Below, one piece after another: positions 1 to 9,064 of a DNA stretch of 64,000 nucleotides (position 1 is its first letter; every line of letters starts with the position of its first letter). Under the pieces are notes generated by a model, which worked only from the letters and a program-made list of their open reading frames with translations, did no database searches and was not told the origin of the DNA. Source of the DNA: Sulfurimonas sp. (GTDB taxonomy: Bacteria; Campylobacterota; Campylobacteria; Campylobacterales; Sulfurimonadaceae); NCBI GenBank assembly GCA_028687935.1, contig JAQTZE010000003.1, positions 186,001 through 250,000 on the forward strand. The letters are read 5' to 3'. The position numbers were made by a program, and so were the translations under genes.

Positions 1-241
1 TGTCTTCAAACGCAGCTCTTTTTGCGTTTTTGATAATATCTTCGAGGAGAGTGGCTGCGTTTATATCTGCTGAGGCTGAGCCTCTGAGTTTATGCTCAAG
101 ATAGATATTGACACTTGAGGGTATCTGCTGCGCCAAAAGTGGATGCGCTTCTAAAAGAGAAGCTCTATCAATAGTACGCTGTGCTTCAAGTACTTCAGCG
201 ATGGAGTCGCGAGCCAATTGAAGTAAAATAGAACGACCCAT
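1..241 (-). CDS. AMMECR1-domain protein, partial (3' end beyond window)
   Basis: The first 80 residues of a protein whose C-terminus lies outside the window. The start ATG at 241 is preceded by a GAGGTAGG ribosome-binding site. The visible part reads like the N-terminus of AMMECR1-family proteins: an LARDSI-type helix, a basic KLRG segment where the family has its LRGCIG loop, and an NAKRAAFED segment matching the family's NAxxAAFxDxRF. Bacterial members are often found with the AmmeMemoRadiSam genes; their biochemical role is unsettled. It is the last visible gene of a minus-strand run from topA, 42 bases after the antiporter gene. The assignment rests on a fragment only. Confidence 0.55.
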   Translation of the reverse strand, partial: MGRSILLQLARDSIAEVLEAQRTIDRASLLEAHPLLAQQIPSSVNIYLEHKLRGSASADINAATLLEDIIKNAKRAAFED

Positions 242-283
242 AAAAACCTACCTCACTTTAAAATTTACGTTCTAAATTATATC

Positions 284-1447
284 CTATTTTGCAAGTTCTG
301 CTTTTTTGAGTTTGTAATTGTTAAGCAGTTTGATGATAATCATAACGCTGATAACTTGAAAAAGTGCAGCGAGGATAAGTGCATAATAGTGCATCGTATC
401 TATAGAGTGCGCGTTAAACGCAAGGGTTGCCATCGCGATAAGCAGTGTGAGGGGCATAGAGTGTGAAAGCCCCATGAGCAGGGCATCGATAACTCCAAGT
501 TCTTTGATAAAGACCAAAGATGCGACAACACGCATGACAGTCATGATACCTGTTATCATGAGCGCCATAGCGATAAGTCCATCCATCATGAGTGCTTCAA
601 GGTTAAATGAGGCACCGATATGGATGAAAAATATAGGGATCAAAAATCCAAAACCATAGGAAGAGAGTTTGTCTGGAAGGTCTTGTTTATGCTCAAAAAA
701 CGTGGGGATAAAAATCCCTGCCAAGAACGCACCAAAGGCAAGTTCAAGACCCAGATAGAGCATTGCACCGACAAGTAAAAAGAAGATTCCCATAGAGAGG
801 CGCATATCTTGTTCTTTGTTGTCGTTGTGCGGCATAAGGGCTGTTGAGACCTCTGGATACCACCAAAACAGAAGCTGCATCGCGCGAAATAGAAGAAACA
901 TAAAGACGATAAACAAAGTCAGGGCTAAGAGTGTCTGTAAAAGTCCAAAGCCTATGCCTGAGTGCAGAGTCGCTGAGGTAATCGTCAAAAAGCCGATACT
1001 CACAACTTCCCCGATACCTCCAGCAGTCATTGAGAGTGCTAGCCATGGAGTTTTGCCATACTCTTTTGAGAGTGTTGCAATAAGACCGACGGAGATCAGA
1101 GGCAAAAGCACCATAAAGATATTTCCAAGCTCAAAGTAGAGAGAAAAACCGATAGAAAAAGCGTACAGAAGCACGAGATAAAAGATTACCCGTTTCATAA
1201 CACTCGGTGACATTTTGAGAACTTTTTTGAGGTTGATCTCTGTTCCTGCGATAAACATCAGGTACAAAAATCCAAACTCAGCAACGATATCAAAAAGGTG
1301 CTCTGAGTGAAGAAAGCCGACATAGGCCAAAACAGAACCAAGAATGATCTCAATAGGTGTCGTAGGAAGTTTGAGCGCCTTAGCAAAAAATGGAGAAAAT
1401 ATTATAATCAAAGAGATTGTAAATATCAGTACGACGTTCGCGCTCAT
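284..1447 (-). CDS. CPA2-family cation:proton antiporter
   Basis: 387 residues, almost entirely hydrophobic, with about eleven predicted membrane segments; the length fits the bare transport domain of the CPA2 (KefB/NapA-like) family without a TrkA-N domain. The N-terminal half has the family pattern of a short LKLP-TP turn followed by a G-x-x-L helix, and an FIAGTEINL segment corresponding to the conserved F-x-A-G-x-E/D-I region. It should exchange Na+ or K+ for protons across the inner membrane. It starts 6 bases downstream of bioB and probably shares its transcript. Substrate ion cannot be told from sequence. Confidence 0.8.
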   Translation of the reverse strand: MSANVVLIFTISLIIIFSPFFAKALKLPTTPIEIILGSVLAYVGFLHSEHLFDIVAEFGFLYLMFIAGTEINLKKVLKMSPSVMKRVIFYLVLLYAFSIGFSLYFELGNIFMVLLPLISVGLIATLSKEYGKTPWLALSMTAGGIGEVVSIGFLTITSATLHSGIGFGLLQTLLALTLFIVFMFLLFRAMQLLFWWYPEVSTALMPHNDNKEQDMRLSMGIFFLLVGAMLYLGLELAFGAFLAGIFIPTFFEHKQDLPDKLSSYGFGFLIPIFFIHIGASFNLEALMMDGLIAMALMITGIMTVMRVVASLVFIKELGVIDALLMGLSHSMPLTLLIAMATLAFNAHSIDTMHYYALILAALFQVISVMIIIKLLNNYKLKKAELAK

Positions 1448-1453
1448 AATAGC

Positions 1454-2299
1454 CTATTTCACTTTTTTTGCGACATCAAGTTGGAGAGATGCGAGCATTT
1501 CAAGGTCTTTACTCATCACACGACCAGCAGTTGTGAGGTAGTTTCCTATGACGATAGAGTTCGCTCCATAGGCAAAAATCTCCTCTTGTCTTGCGCCAAA
1601 CATAAGCTCACGCCCACCTGCAACCATGATACGTTGTGCCTCAGGAAGTGTGTTGCGTGTGAGCTTGATGAGTTCGAGCGCTTCATCTATAGTCAGTGGA
1701 TTTGGCTGCAATTCTAGGGCTTCATTGTGATGATAGAAGTTTACAGGAACTGAAGTCGGATTGAGAGAGTTGAGAGATGCTAACATCGAGACTCTATCCT
1801 CTTGCGTTTCACCAAGACCAAAAATACCTCCACTGATAAGTACCATGCCCGCATTATTTACATTTTGGCAGGTTTCATAGCGCTCACTCCAAGGATGGGT
1901 TGTACAGATTTGCGGATAAAAAGCTTCGGAAGTCTCAAGGTTGTGGTTGTAGGCTTTGATACCTGCTTCTTTTAAAACCAAGAGTTGCTCGAGTGTCGCA
2001 GTACCATTACACGCTATCAAACGCAGCTCGGGCGCTACTTCGATGACAGCTTTTGCCACGTCACAGACAAACTTGAGTGTCTTCTCTGTGAGTCCTTTAT
2101 CGGCTGTAACGAGACAAAATCCAAGAGCACCGTTATCTCTAGCCGCGATAGCTTCTTCAAGGATACGCTCGATTGGTTTTTGTTTGTAGCGCTCTATATC
2201 TGCCTTGTATCGGACACTTTGCGAACAAAATTTACAATCTTCATTGCACGTTCCGCTGTTAATATTGCAGATAGAACATAAAAATATTTTCTTATCCAT
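1454..2299 (-). CDS. bioB: Biotin synthase (radical SAM)
   Basis: Inserts sulfur into dethiobiotin, the last step of biotin synthesis, in the cytoplasm. The radical-SAM cluster motif CNEDCKFC (C-x3-C-x2-C) lies near residues 17-24 of the chosen form, followed by CSQS as in BioB; the YNHNLET and NFYHHNEAL segments also match the family. I start at the internal ATG (2299), preceded by AAGGATC, rather than a codon 36 bases upstream; this leaves an 8-base overlap with the phosphoesterase gene. The resulting 281 residues match the short BioB form of Campylobacterota. An alternative longer start would add 12 poorly conserved residues. Confidence 0.93.
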   Translation of the reverse strand: MDKKIFLCSICNINSGTCNEDCKFCSQSVRYKADIERYKQKPIERILEEAIAARDNGALGFCLVTADKGLTEKTLKFVCDVAKAVIEVAPELRLIACNGTATLEQLLVLKEAGIKAYNHNLETSEAFYPQICTTHPWSERYETCQNVNNAGMVLISGGIFGLGETQEDRVSMLASLNSLNPTSVPVNFYHHNEALELQPNPLTIDEALELIKLTRNTLPEAQRIMVAGGRELMFGARQEEIFAYGANSIVIGNYLTTAGRVMSKDLEMLASLQLDVAKKVK

Positions 2300-2816
2300 T
2301 TTTGATCCTTGTATAGGAGTAGTTCTCTTTTTCAAAAAAGTCTGTTTTTTTCTTTCTTGCGTAGTAAGTCACATCAAAGGTATTTTCATTTACTTCAAGC
2401 ATCACACACTCTGAGAGCGGTTTATTGCGTCCGCAGGCTTCACCAGGGTTGAGAAAAAGCGTCCCGTTGATAAACTCTGATTTGAACTGATGGGTATGCC
2501 CAAAGACGACGACCTCAGTATCTGGCGTCATATAAAAAGGAAGGTGCATGAGCTTAAAATTTGTATCTACGAGCTTGAAATAGTAGGGCTCTTGGACAAG
2601 ATTATACTCATTGTGATAGCTCACAAGGTGTGAATCGTTGTTGCCATAGACCGCCACATAGCGTTTGCCGCATGATGCGAGTAGGTCAAGAACTTCTTTT
2701 TCTACGATATCGCCAGCATGGATAAAAAACTCAGCACCATCAGCGAGAAGAAGCTCGACGATGACTTTTGCTTTTTTATACTTTTTGTGCGTATCTGAGA
2801 GGATGCCTATTTTCAT
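2292..2816 (-). CDS. YfcE/MJ0936-type metallophosphoesterase
   Basis: 174 residues with the ordered metal-binding motifs of small calcineurin-like phosphoesterases: GILSDTH at the N-terminus, HAGDIV, YGNND and GHTH. The family hydrolyses phosphodiester bonds in small substrates with Mn2+ or similar metals; the physiological substrate is usually unknown. It sits between topA (15 bases upstream) and bioB (8-base overlap), so all three are probably co-transcribed. No signal peptide, so cytoplasmic. Confidence 0.88.
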   Translation of the reverse strand: MKIGILSDTHKKYKKAKVIVELLLADGAEFFIHAGDIVEKEVLDLLASCGKRYVAVYGNNDSHLVSYHNEYNLVQEPYYFKLVDTNFKLMHLPFYMTPDTEVVVFGHTHQFKSEFINGTLFLNPGEACGRNKPLSECVMLEVNENTFDVTYYARKKKTDFFEKENYSYTRIKNG

Positions 2817-2831
2817 ATATATTCTTTTTTA

Positions 2832-5045
2832 CTACTCGCGAGGAGTTCTTGTTTTACACTTGACACACTCGTAAACTTCTTTATTTCTGTATGTTCTTGG
2901 TGCTAAAACGCCATCACATTTCTCTTCTGTACATTTGATAGTCGTTGGTTCAAACTTAGAGATAAATTTACATTTTGGATAGTTTTCACAGCCCCAAAAC
3001 GCACCACGGCGAGACTGTTTCCAAAGAAGTTTACCTCCACAATCAGGACAAGGGATTTCAGAAGTTTTGCTCTCTGTCGCGATACTTTTCGTATTTTTAC
3101 AATCAGGGTAGCCGCTACATGCCAAAAATTGACCATTACGTCCATTTTTGATGACCATGTCTTTGCCACATTTGTCACATTTTTCATCAGAAGTTTCGAC
3201 TTTTTCTTCTACTTTGTTGCCTTCTTCATCGACTTGCTCTGTATATTTACACTTCGGAAAGCCGCTACATGCGACAAACTGACCAAATCTACCAGAACGC
3301 AGAAGCAACTCTTCCCCACACTGAGGACACATACGTCCAAGAGGTTTTGCCATCTTGAGAGAGACTATCTTCTCTTTACCTTCTTCAACTTGCTCAATAA
3401 AAGGGAAATAAAAATCACTCAGAAGCTCTTGCCAATCCACTTCGCCCTCAGCTACTTCATCGAGTTTCTCTTCCATATTTGCTGTAAAAGAGATATCTAC
3501 GATATTTGCAAAGTTTTTCTCTAAAATCTCTGTCACTGTAAACGCCATCTCTGTTGGAACAATCTGTTTTTTCTCTATACTTACATAGGTACGTGAGCTG
3601 AGTGTTGCTATCGTTGGAGCGTAAGTAGAAGGACGTCCAACGCCCTCAGCTTCGAGTTTTTTGATAAGACTTGCTTCAGAGTAACGCGCTGGCGGCTCTG
3701 TAAAGTGCTGCTCAGGTTTGACGCTTTGAAGATCTGCTTTGTCGCCTTCTTTGAGCGTTGGAAGCAGTTTATCTTTATCCTCTGCACCCGTTACTGCATA
3801 AAAACCATCAAAAAGAAGTTTTCTACCTGTCGCACGGTAGATATTTTCAGCACCTGTAAATGTGATACTTTGTTGCTCAAAACGAGCATCTTCCATCTGA
3901 CACGCCATAAAACGCTCATAGATAAGACGGTAGAGTTTTATCTCATCGGCTTTTAAAAACGCAGCGGCGACTTCAGGTGTGAAGTGAAGCATAGTAGGGC
4001 GGATAGCCTCATGAGCCTCTTGTGCACCTTTGGCTTTTTTACCGTAAACTTTCGGCTCAGTAGGAAGATACTTCTTGCCAAATCTATTTTCGATGATACC
4101 ACGAACTGCACCTACAGCTTCAGCCGCCATATTGAGTGAATCCGTTCTCATATAGGTGATAACACCACTCGTACCGTCTGGCGTTTTTACACCTTCGTAG
4201 AGTGTTTGTGCAACCATCATCGTCTTTTTAGGTGTGAAACCAAGTTTGCTCGAAGCAGTTTGTTGGAGTGTCGAAGTCATAAAAGGCGGAGGCGTTGCAC
4301 TTTTTCGCTCTTTTGTCTCGATAGCAGAGATAGTATAACTATCTGCGTTTACACTTGTAACGATTCCTTCGGCTTGTTTTTTGTTCTCGATAGAGAGTTT
4401 TGAGAGTTTTTCTCCCTTGTGAGATACTAAAGCTGCCTCGATATCTGTTTTGAACATCGTGTCGATAGTCCAGTACTCTTGCGGTACAAAGGCACGTATC
4501 TCACGTTCGCGGTCTACGACAAGCTTGAGTGTAGAACTTTGCACACGTCCACCAGAGAGACCTTTTTGGATCTTTGAGCTCAGAAGTGGAGAGAGCTTGT
4601 ACCCCACGACACGGTCAAGGAGACGACGTGCTTGCTGTGCATTAACCATCTTCATATCTATCTTCCGTGCAGATTCGAGCGCATGGTTGATAGCAGTCTT
4701 TGTGATCTCATGGAAGACAATACGCGGAAGCTCTGCAGGATCTTTTTTGATAGCCTGTGCAATATGCCAGCCTATAGCCTCACCCTCCCGGTCCTCATCG
4801 GTCGCGATATAGATGATATCGCTCTTTTTTGCAAGTGCTGCTATCTCTTTGACGGTAGCTGCGTTTTCTTTTGCTACGCTGTATGCCGGTATGAGGTGCT
4901 TTGTTGTTTCATCTACAGTGATGCCAAAACGCGACTTTGGTAGATCTCTGATGTGACCTTTTGAGGCAATGACCTCATATTCCTTGCCCAAAAAGTTCTT
5001 GATAGTACGAGCTTTGGCAGGTGATTCGACGATAATTAAGTTCAA
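2832..5045 (-). CDS. topA: DNA topoisomerase I
   Basis: 737 residues, type IA topoisomerase that relaxes negative supercoils. The Toprim domain opens with IIVESPAKA and carries DEDREGE at about residues 83-89; the catalytic tyrosine is Tyr298 in YMRTDS. The C-terminus has four zinc-ribbon-like Cys clusters (CPQC...C, CDKC...C, CPDC...C, CxxxxC...CVKC), the usual Campylobacterota arrangement. The start codon is TTG, preceded by AGGA eight bases upstream; no better ATG is in frame. It is the first gene of the minus-strand group running to the window start. TATA-rich sequence at about 5056-5066 probably holds its promoter. Confidence 0.97.
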   Translation of the reverse strand: MNLIIVESPAKARTIKNFLGKEYEVIASKGHIRDLPKSRFGITVDETTKHLIPAYSVAKENAATVKEIAALAKKSDIIYIATDEDREGEAIGWHIAQAIKKDPAELPRIVFHEITKTAINHALESARKIDMKMVNAQQARRLLDRVVGYKLSPLLSSKIQKGLSGGRVQSSTLKLVVDREREIRAFVPQEYWTIDTMFKTDIEAALVSHKGEKLSKLSIENKKQAEGIVTSVNADSYTISAIETKERKSATPPPFMTSTLQQTASSKLGFTPKKTMMVAQTLYEGVKTPDGTSGVITYMRTDSLNMAAEAVGAVRGIIENRFGKKYLPTEPKVYGKKAKGAQEAHEAIRPTMLHFTPEVAAAFLKADEIKLYRLIYERFMACQMEDARFEQQSITFTGAENIYRATGRKLLFDGFYAVTGAEDKDKLLPTLKEGDKADLQSVKPEQHFTEPPARYSEASLIKKLEAEGVGRPSTYAPTIATLSSRTYVSIEKKQIVPTEMAFTVTEILEKNFANIVDISFTANMEEKLDEVAEGEVDWQELLSDFYFPFIEQVEEGKEKIVSLKMAKPLGRMCPQCGEELLLRSGRFGQFVACSGFPKCKYTEQVDEEGNKVEEKVETSDEKCDKCGKDMVIKNGRNGQFLACSGYPDCKNTKSIATESKTSEIPCPDCGGKLLWKQSRRGAFWGCENYPKCKFISKFEPTTIKCTEEKCDGVLAPRTYRNKEVYECVKCKTRTPRE

Positions 5046-5143
5046 ATAGGTTTCCTATATATATAGTATAGTTGTTTTTTGATTGCGGAAGTGTACCCGA
5101 AAAAGATTAAAAAAATAAAATTTGCAAATAAATGTAAATCTAT

Positions 5144-5170
5144 TAAAGTTATATTTTTAGCTGTCGATAT
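5144..5170 (+). promoter_or_regulatory. FliA (sigma-28) promoter of the flagellin gene
   Basis: TTAAAG, a 16-base spacer and CGATAT match the sigma-28 consensus used for late flagellar genes. The same layout (TTAAG, 16 bases, CGAT) occurs before fliD and fliS in this window, which supports the call. The leader to the flagellin ATG is about 70 bases, ending in an AAGGA ribosome-binding site. Confidence 0.8.
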
Positions 5171-5244
5171 AATTAACATCAAGGCAAGGAAGCCAAGATA
5201 CAAAATTAACCAGAGCGAAAGGCTCTACCCAAAAAGGATTTATT

Positions 5245-6990
5245 ATGGGATTTAGAATTAACACAAACATAGGTGCTATGAACGCACACAGAAACGCTAC
5301 TCAAACAAATGCTGGACTTGATAAAAGTCTTCAGTCTTTAAGTTCAGGTCTTCGAATTAACAAAGCGGCAGATGATGCTTCTGGTATGACGATTGCAGAT
5401 AGCCTTCGTTCACAGTCTAAAGGTCTTAGCCAAGCTATCAGTAATGCTAACGATGGTGTTGCTGTTGTTCAAACGGCGGATGGTGCTCTTGATGAATACA
5501 TCAATATTATCAACACTGTAAGAACCAAATCAATCCAAGCTGCGTCTGATGGTCAAAATGCTGACTCTCGTCTAGCTATCCAAAAAGATATAGACCGTCT
5601 TTTAGAAGGAGCGAATAGTATCGCTAACACGACTCAGTTCAACGGTCAAAAACTTCTTGATGGTACTTTCACGAACAAGTCATTTCACATCGGTGCGTAT
5701 GCAGGTGAGACTGTAAACCTTTCAGTTGGTAATGTTCAGACTAACTCTGTTGGTTCTATTTCAAGTGTTGATAATAATGCAAGTAATGCAACTGATGGTT
5801 TAGCAACATGGACGGCTTTGGCTGCTGCAAATTTTACAGAAACAGCTTCTGGTAATGTATTAAAAGCAAATGAACTCACTGTAAATGGTACTGATATTTC
5901 TAGTAAACTAAATGAACTTAGTCCAAATCGTCTTCAAGATGCTAAAACTCTTGCAGCAGCTATTACTAGTGCTACAGGTTTGATTGCAACTGGAGCAACA
6001 AGATTGGATGGAGCAGCTGTAGCAGGTGCTACTTTAGGTGCTACAGATACATTAACAATAAATGGACAGTCAGTAGATATCGCATCTAAAATTATAGGTG
6101 CAAGTGATTCTGATGGTACATTGAGTAGATTGATTAATGACATTTCTGATAAAACAGGTGTTACTGCTGCATTAAGTGGTGGAAAACTTGTATTATCTGC
6201 TGCTGATGGTAGAAATATTTCTGTAGGTGGTTCTGCAGCTGCTTTAACAGCGGCTGGGCTTACAAGTAATGTTACTACATCAACTTCTGGAGCTAACGCT
6301 ACTTTAAACAGTGCTGCAACTGCTGCAGCGACTCTTGCAAAAGGGGCGCTAGTTCTTAATGGAGTAGATATGGCTGGTACATATGGTGATGGTACTACTG
6401 CAGGTTCAGCTGGTGCTGCTCTTTTATTGGCTATCAAAGGTATTGAAGGATTTGAAACTTCAACTCAGGCAGATGGTGTATTTACATTAAACGTTAATAA
6501 CGGTGACGATTTAAATATATCAGGCACCGCAGCTATTGCTCTAACAGAGGGAGTTACAAATACATCAGCACACGGTGTAGTTAGTATGTTTAGTAATGAC
6601 AAAGTTACTATTGGTGGTACTGATGCAGCATCATTTGGATTTACTTCAGGCGGATATACTCCTAAAGATGCTAACATCTCATTAGATAGTGTTAATGTAC
6701 TTACTCGTGAAAGTGCTGAAGTTGGTATCTTAATTACTGATTCTGCTTTAAAACAACTTGATGCAACTCGTTCAGACCTTGGTTCTGTTCAAAATCAGTT
6801 AGAGTCTACTATTCGTAACATCTCTGTTACGCAAGTAAACGTGGCTTCTGCTGAGTCTCAGATTCGTGATGTTGACTTCGCTGCAGAAAGCGCAAACTTT
6901 GCTAAATTGAACATCCTTGCTCAATCTGGCTCATACGCAATGTCTCAAGCAAACGCTGTACAACAAAATGTGCTTAGATTACTTCAGTAA
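5245..6990 (+). CDS. Flagellin
   Basis: 581 residues. The N-terminal D0/D1 region (GFRINTNIGAMNA, then LSSGLRINKAADDASG) and the C-terminal region (VNVASAESQIRDVDFA to QANAVQQNVLRLLQ) are canonical and form the filament core. Between about residues 180 and 480 lies a long Ala/Thr/Ser/Gly-rich surface domain with flagellin-IN-like repeats. At 581 residues it is longer than a typical 490-residue flagellin because of this insert. It is monocistronic, driven by a FliA promoter and ended by a hairpin at 7101. The AAACGCA word common in the rest of the window is absent from the gene. Whether it corresponds to FlaA or FlaB cannot be told. Confidence 0.96.
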   Translation: MGFRINTNIGAMNAHRNATQTNAGLDKSLQSLSSGLRINKAADDASGMTIADSLRSQSKGLSQAISNANDGVAVVQTADGALDEYINIINTVRTKSIQAASDGQNADSRLAIQKDIDRLLEGANSIANTTQFNGQKLLDGTFTNKSFHIGAYAGETVNLSVGNVQTNSVGSISSVDNNASNATDGLATWTALAAANFTETASGNVLKANELTVNGTDISSKLNELSPNRLQDAKTLAAAITSATGLIATGATRLDGAAVAGATLGATDTLTINGQSVDIASKIIGASDSDGTLSRLINDISDKTGVTAALSGGKLVLSAADGRNISVGGSAAALTAAGLTSNVTTSTSGANATLNSAATAAATLAKGALVLNGVDMAGTYGDGTTAGSAGAALLLAIKGIEGFETSTQADGVFTLNVNNGDDLNISGTAAIALTEGVTNTSAHGVVSMFSNDKVTIGGTDAASFGFTSGGYTPKDANISLDSVNVLTRESAEVGILITDSALKQLDATRSDLGSVQNQLESTIRNISVTQVNVASAESQIRDVDFAAESANFAKLNILAQSGSYAMSQANAVQQNVLRLLQ

Positions 6991-7100
6991 TCTAAATTAA
7001 GTAGCCTTTGGCTACGAGCACATTTCTTTAGAAAACGTACTTCGTTTATTACAATAGTAATTGACGAGACTGCGGCGTAAGCCGTATGCGTTTTTATAAA

Positions 7101-7133
7101 GCCAAAGACTTTTTGAGTCTTTGGCTTTTTTTT
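7101..7133 (+). terminator. Rho-independent terminator after flagellin
   Basis: GCCAAAGACT and AGTCTTTGGC form a 10-bp stem with a short T-rich loop, followed directly by eight or nine T residues. The 110 bases between the flagellin stop codon and this stem contain several smaller hairpins (6979-6992, 7001-7015 and near 7030-7045), giving a structured 3' untranslated region. Confidence 0.9.
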
Positions 7134-7232
7134 GCCTTCTTTTTTCATCAGATAAAACTTTATTCACAATTCTCTTGAAAAATATTTATAGATTTTCAAG
7201 CTGGAGTCATCCTTTCTTCTTTGACAAATATA

Positions 7233-8522
7233 TTAAACTAGCTTCATATCAATTAGCTGAGATTGGATTTCAAGTCCGATATTGGTACTTTCTAAGATGC
7301 TAATGCCTGTGTGTGTAGCTTTTTGTTCATATGTAGATAGTTTCTTAGCAATGATATCAATAATTTTTTTAGCCTCTTTTTCATTAATGAGATTCTTTTT
7401 TGCTACACTTAAAAAGTCATCGATTGTAAATTTCGAACTTTTACCGTTTATCGTAGTAAGATGTTCTTTTATGGCTCCTTTTGAGTAAGTAACATCGTAT
7501 GCAGGTGCAAGACGCCATTGCCCAAAACGATCCATCATAAATTCAAAATTTTTAGCATGATCGTCGACATTAAAAGAAAGCGCATTAAATACCATTCTTC
7601 GAAACATCTCTACTACATCTGTTTGAGACTTACATATCAGATTAGTGAGCTTAAGAAGTTCTTCATACGACATAACCTGCGGTATGCTAATATCTTTATG
7701 CATCAAACCAGCTGCGCTACATACATGAACCTTTGCATCGTTTTCATCTCTATCATAGCGTGCAAAGATAAGATGGTGTTCCCTATCTTCTTCAATGAGG
7801 ATCATGTCTGGTATGGTAATTCCGCATTCTTGTGCAAGACTCATGTGAAGGTATTCTAATTTGGTTAACTCGATGCTTTCATTTATCCCTTCGGCATTGG
7901 GATAAGATTCATCAAACTTTAAGATGGAACGGACAAATCCATCCTCTAAGCAAGCACTATTGCTACGAATTTCTCCCGTTTTTTTATTGTAAGCGATAAG
8001 CATTTTCGGTCTTGCACCGCCTATGGGTGACGCATTGTTGACAATATTCATAAATGCTGCAATCATAGTACTTTTTTTATCATCTTCAAGAACTTGCTTC
8101 ATCTCTTCTCGTAACTCTTTTGCGTTAAGGGCAATTGCTGCATCTATAATTTCTTGATGTTCTTGTGGTTTGTATTCAAGTGCGCCCATACCTCGATCTG
8201 CAATAAATGTTAGCTTTTGCAATAAGGTCACTTTATCGGCTGAAATACCTTGTTTCTCAAAATATCGGTCTATAAATGGCATACCGTGTTTATCTGGCAG
8301 AGATTGAAAAAAGACCCCTGGCATTCCACGATATAGATCCGGTGAATCTGGGTTGGTATAAGCACCAATAATTTTTTTTGTATTTAATTTAAGCGGTGAT
8401 ATTTCAAGTCCGCTCTGCTTAAAACCATTGTCATATTCAAAATAAATTCGTCCCGTATGCATGAGCATAGTTCCAATCTTTTGCTCATAGAGATATACAT
8501 CAACTTCCAATTGCTTACTCAT
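7233..8522 (-). CDS. hipA: HipA-type serine/threonine kinase toxin
   Basis: 429 residues from the ATG at 8522, one base after the hipB stop codon. HipA kinases cause growth arrest or persistence by phosphorylating targets such as glutamyl-tRNA synthetase. Visible features: the N-terminal Couple_hipA-like region, the SPIGGARPK loop at 165-173 that in HipA carries the autophosphorylated serine, and the catalytic/metal segment FNVDDHAKNFEF at 317-328, followed by APAYDV. All key residues are present, so it looks active. Toxin follows antitoxin in one operon, the standard order. The region lacks AAACGCAR, suggesting recent arrival. Confidence 0.9.
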   Translation of the reverse strand: MSKQLEVDVYLYEQKIGTMLMHTGRIYFEYDNGFKQSGLEISPLKLNTKKIIGAYTNPDSPDLYRGMPGVFFQSLPDKHGMPFIDRYFEKQGISADKVTLLQKLTFIADRGMGALEYKPQEHQEIIDAAIALNAKELREEMKQVLEDDKKSTMIAAFMNIVNNASPIGGARPKMLIAYNKKTGEIRSNSACLEDGFVRSILKFDESYPNAEGINESIELTKLEYLHMSLAQECGITIPDMILIEEDREHHLIFARYDRDENDAKVHVCSAAGLMHKDISIPQVMSYEELLKLTNLICKSQTDVVEMFRRMVFNALSFNVDDHAKNFEFMMDRFGQWRLAPAYDVTYSKGAIKEHLTTINGKSSKFTIDDFLSVAKKNLINEKEAKKIIDIIAKKLSTYEQKATHTGISILESTNIGLEIQSQLIDMKLV

Positions 8523-8523
8523 A

Positions 8524-8826
8524 CTATTTCCTAACCCGTTTTGGTAATGCGTTTTTATTTGCAGCCGCCCGAATATCATCAAGGCTTTGGATTTGGGGAT
8601 CAGAAATCAACCCTTCTAAATTAGCTAGCATATCTAGTGCATATAATACTTGCACTAAAGAAATCAGGCTAATTTTCTTCTGATAAATGAATTTTTGATA
8701 GGTAGCGATTGAAAGTCCTGCAAGATCACATAAATCTCGTTGCCGTAACTTTTTTTGCTTACGTGTTTTCTCTATCGTTTCAACCAAATCTTCGATAAAC
8801 TCAAAAGGTGTTTTTAACTCAACCAT
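8524..8826 (-). CDS. hipB: HipB-like antitoxin, Xre-family DNA-binding protein
   Basis: 100 residues with a Xre/Cro helix-turn-helix: KLRQRDLCDLAGLSIATYQKF, near residues 28-50. It should bind and neutralise the downstream HipA kinase and repress the operon. I chose the ATG at 8826 because AGGA lies just upstream; an ATG six bases earlier overlaps that site. The upstream dyad at 8852-8872 is its likely operator. The basic C-terminal tail may contact HipA, which is inference. Confidence 0.82.
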   Translation of the reverse strand: MVELKTPFEFIEDLVETIEKTRKQKKLRQRDLCDLAGLSIATYQKFIYQKKISLISLVQVLYALDMLANLEGLISDPQIQSLDDIRAAANKNALPKRVRK

Positions 8827-8843
8827 AAACATCCTATAGTATG

Positions 8844-8872
8844 CATTATATTGTATATTTAAATATTATACA
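8844..8872 (-). promoter_or_regulatory. hipBA promoter and operator dyad
   Basis: On the minus strand a TATAAT hexamer (8845-8850) lies directly downstream of the dyad TGTATA-N9-TATACA (8852-8872), which overlaps where the -35 region would be. This is the expected geometry for HipB autorepression. The sequence is very AT-rich, so some symmetry could be chance. Confidence 0.5.
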
Positions 8873-8895
8873 TATTATAGCATTTTTTATTTATT

Positions 8896-9030
8896 CTAGG
8901 TAGTTGCGTTTATAGTTGCTTTAGAGAAGCCTGCACAGTAAAAATCTTCAATATGTTGTGCTCTTTGAGAATAGCTTTTGCCAAGAGCAAAGAGAGAAAG
9001 TATTTTCTTTTCTATTTCACAACCTTGCAT
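8896..9030 (-). pseudogene. Remnant of an IS256-type (mutator) transposase
   Basis: A 44-codon open frame whose product resembles an internal piece of IS256-family transposases: EKKILSLFALGKSYS, then HIEDFY, then FSKATINAT, corresponding to the family's ...KxLSLYAxGMSxxDIxxHIxExYGxxxSxATIsxiTD segment. Family members are around 400 residues, so nearly everything else is missing. It lies next to a candidate IS end at 9065-9082. This points to a decayed insertion between hipBA and fliD, possibly linked to how hipBA arrived. Confidence 0.6.
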
Positions 9031-9064
9031 GTGTCGTTCCTTGGGTATTTGTTATTTTACCCGA

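Noticed and set aside
3129-3524. 131-codon plus-strand frame inside topA
   Set aside because: Phe/Cys-rich product mirroring the zinc-finger codons of topA, no start signal.
5934-6437. A 167-codon open frame antisense to the flagellin variable region
   Set aside because: Mirror of the Ala/Thr/Ser-rich flagellin codons; no ribosome-binding site, low-complexity product, and the plus-strand gene is certain.
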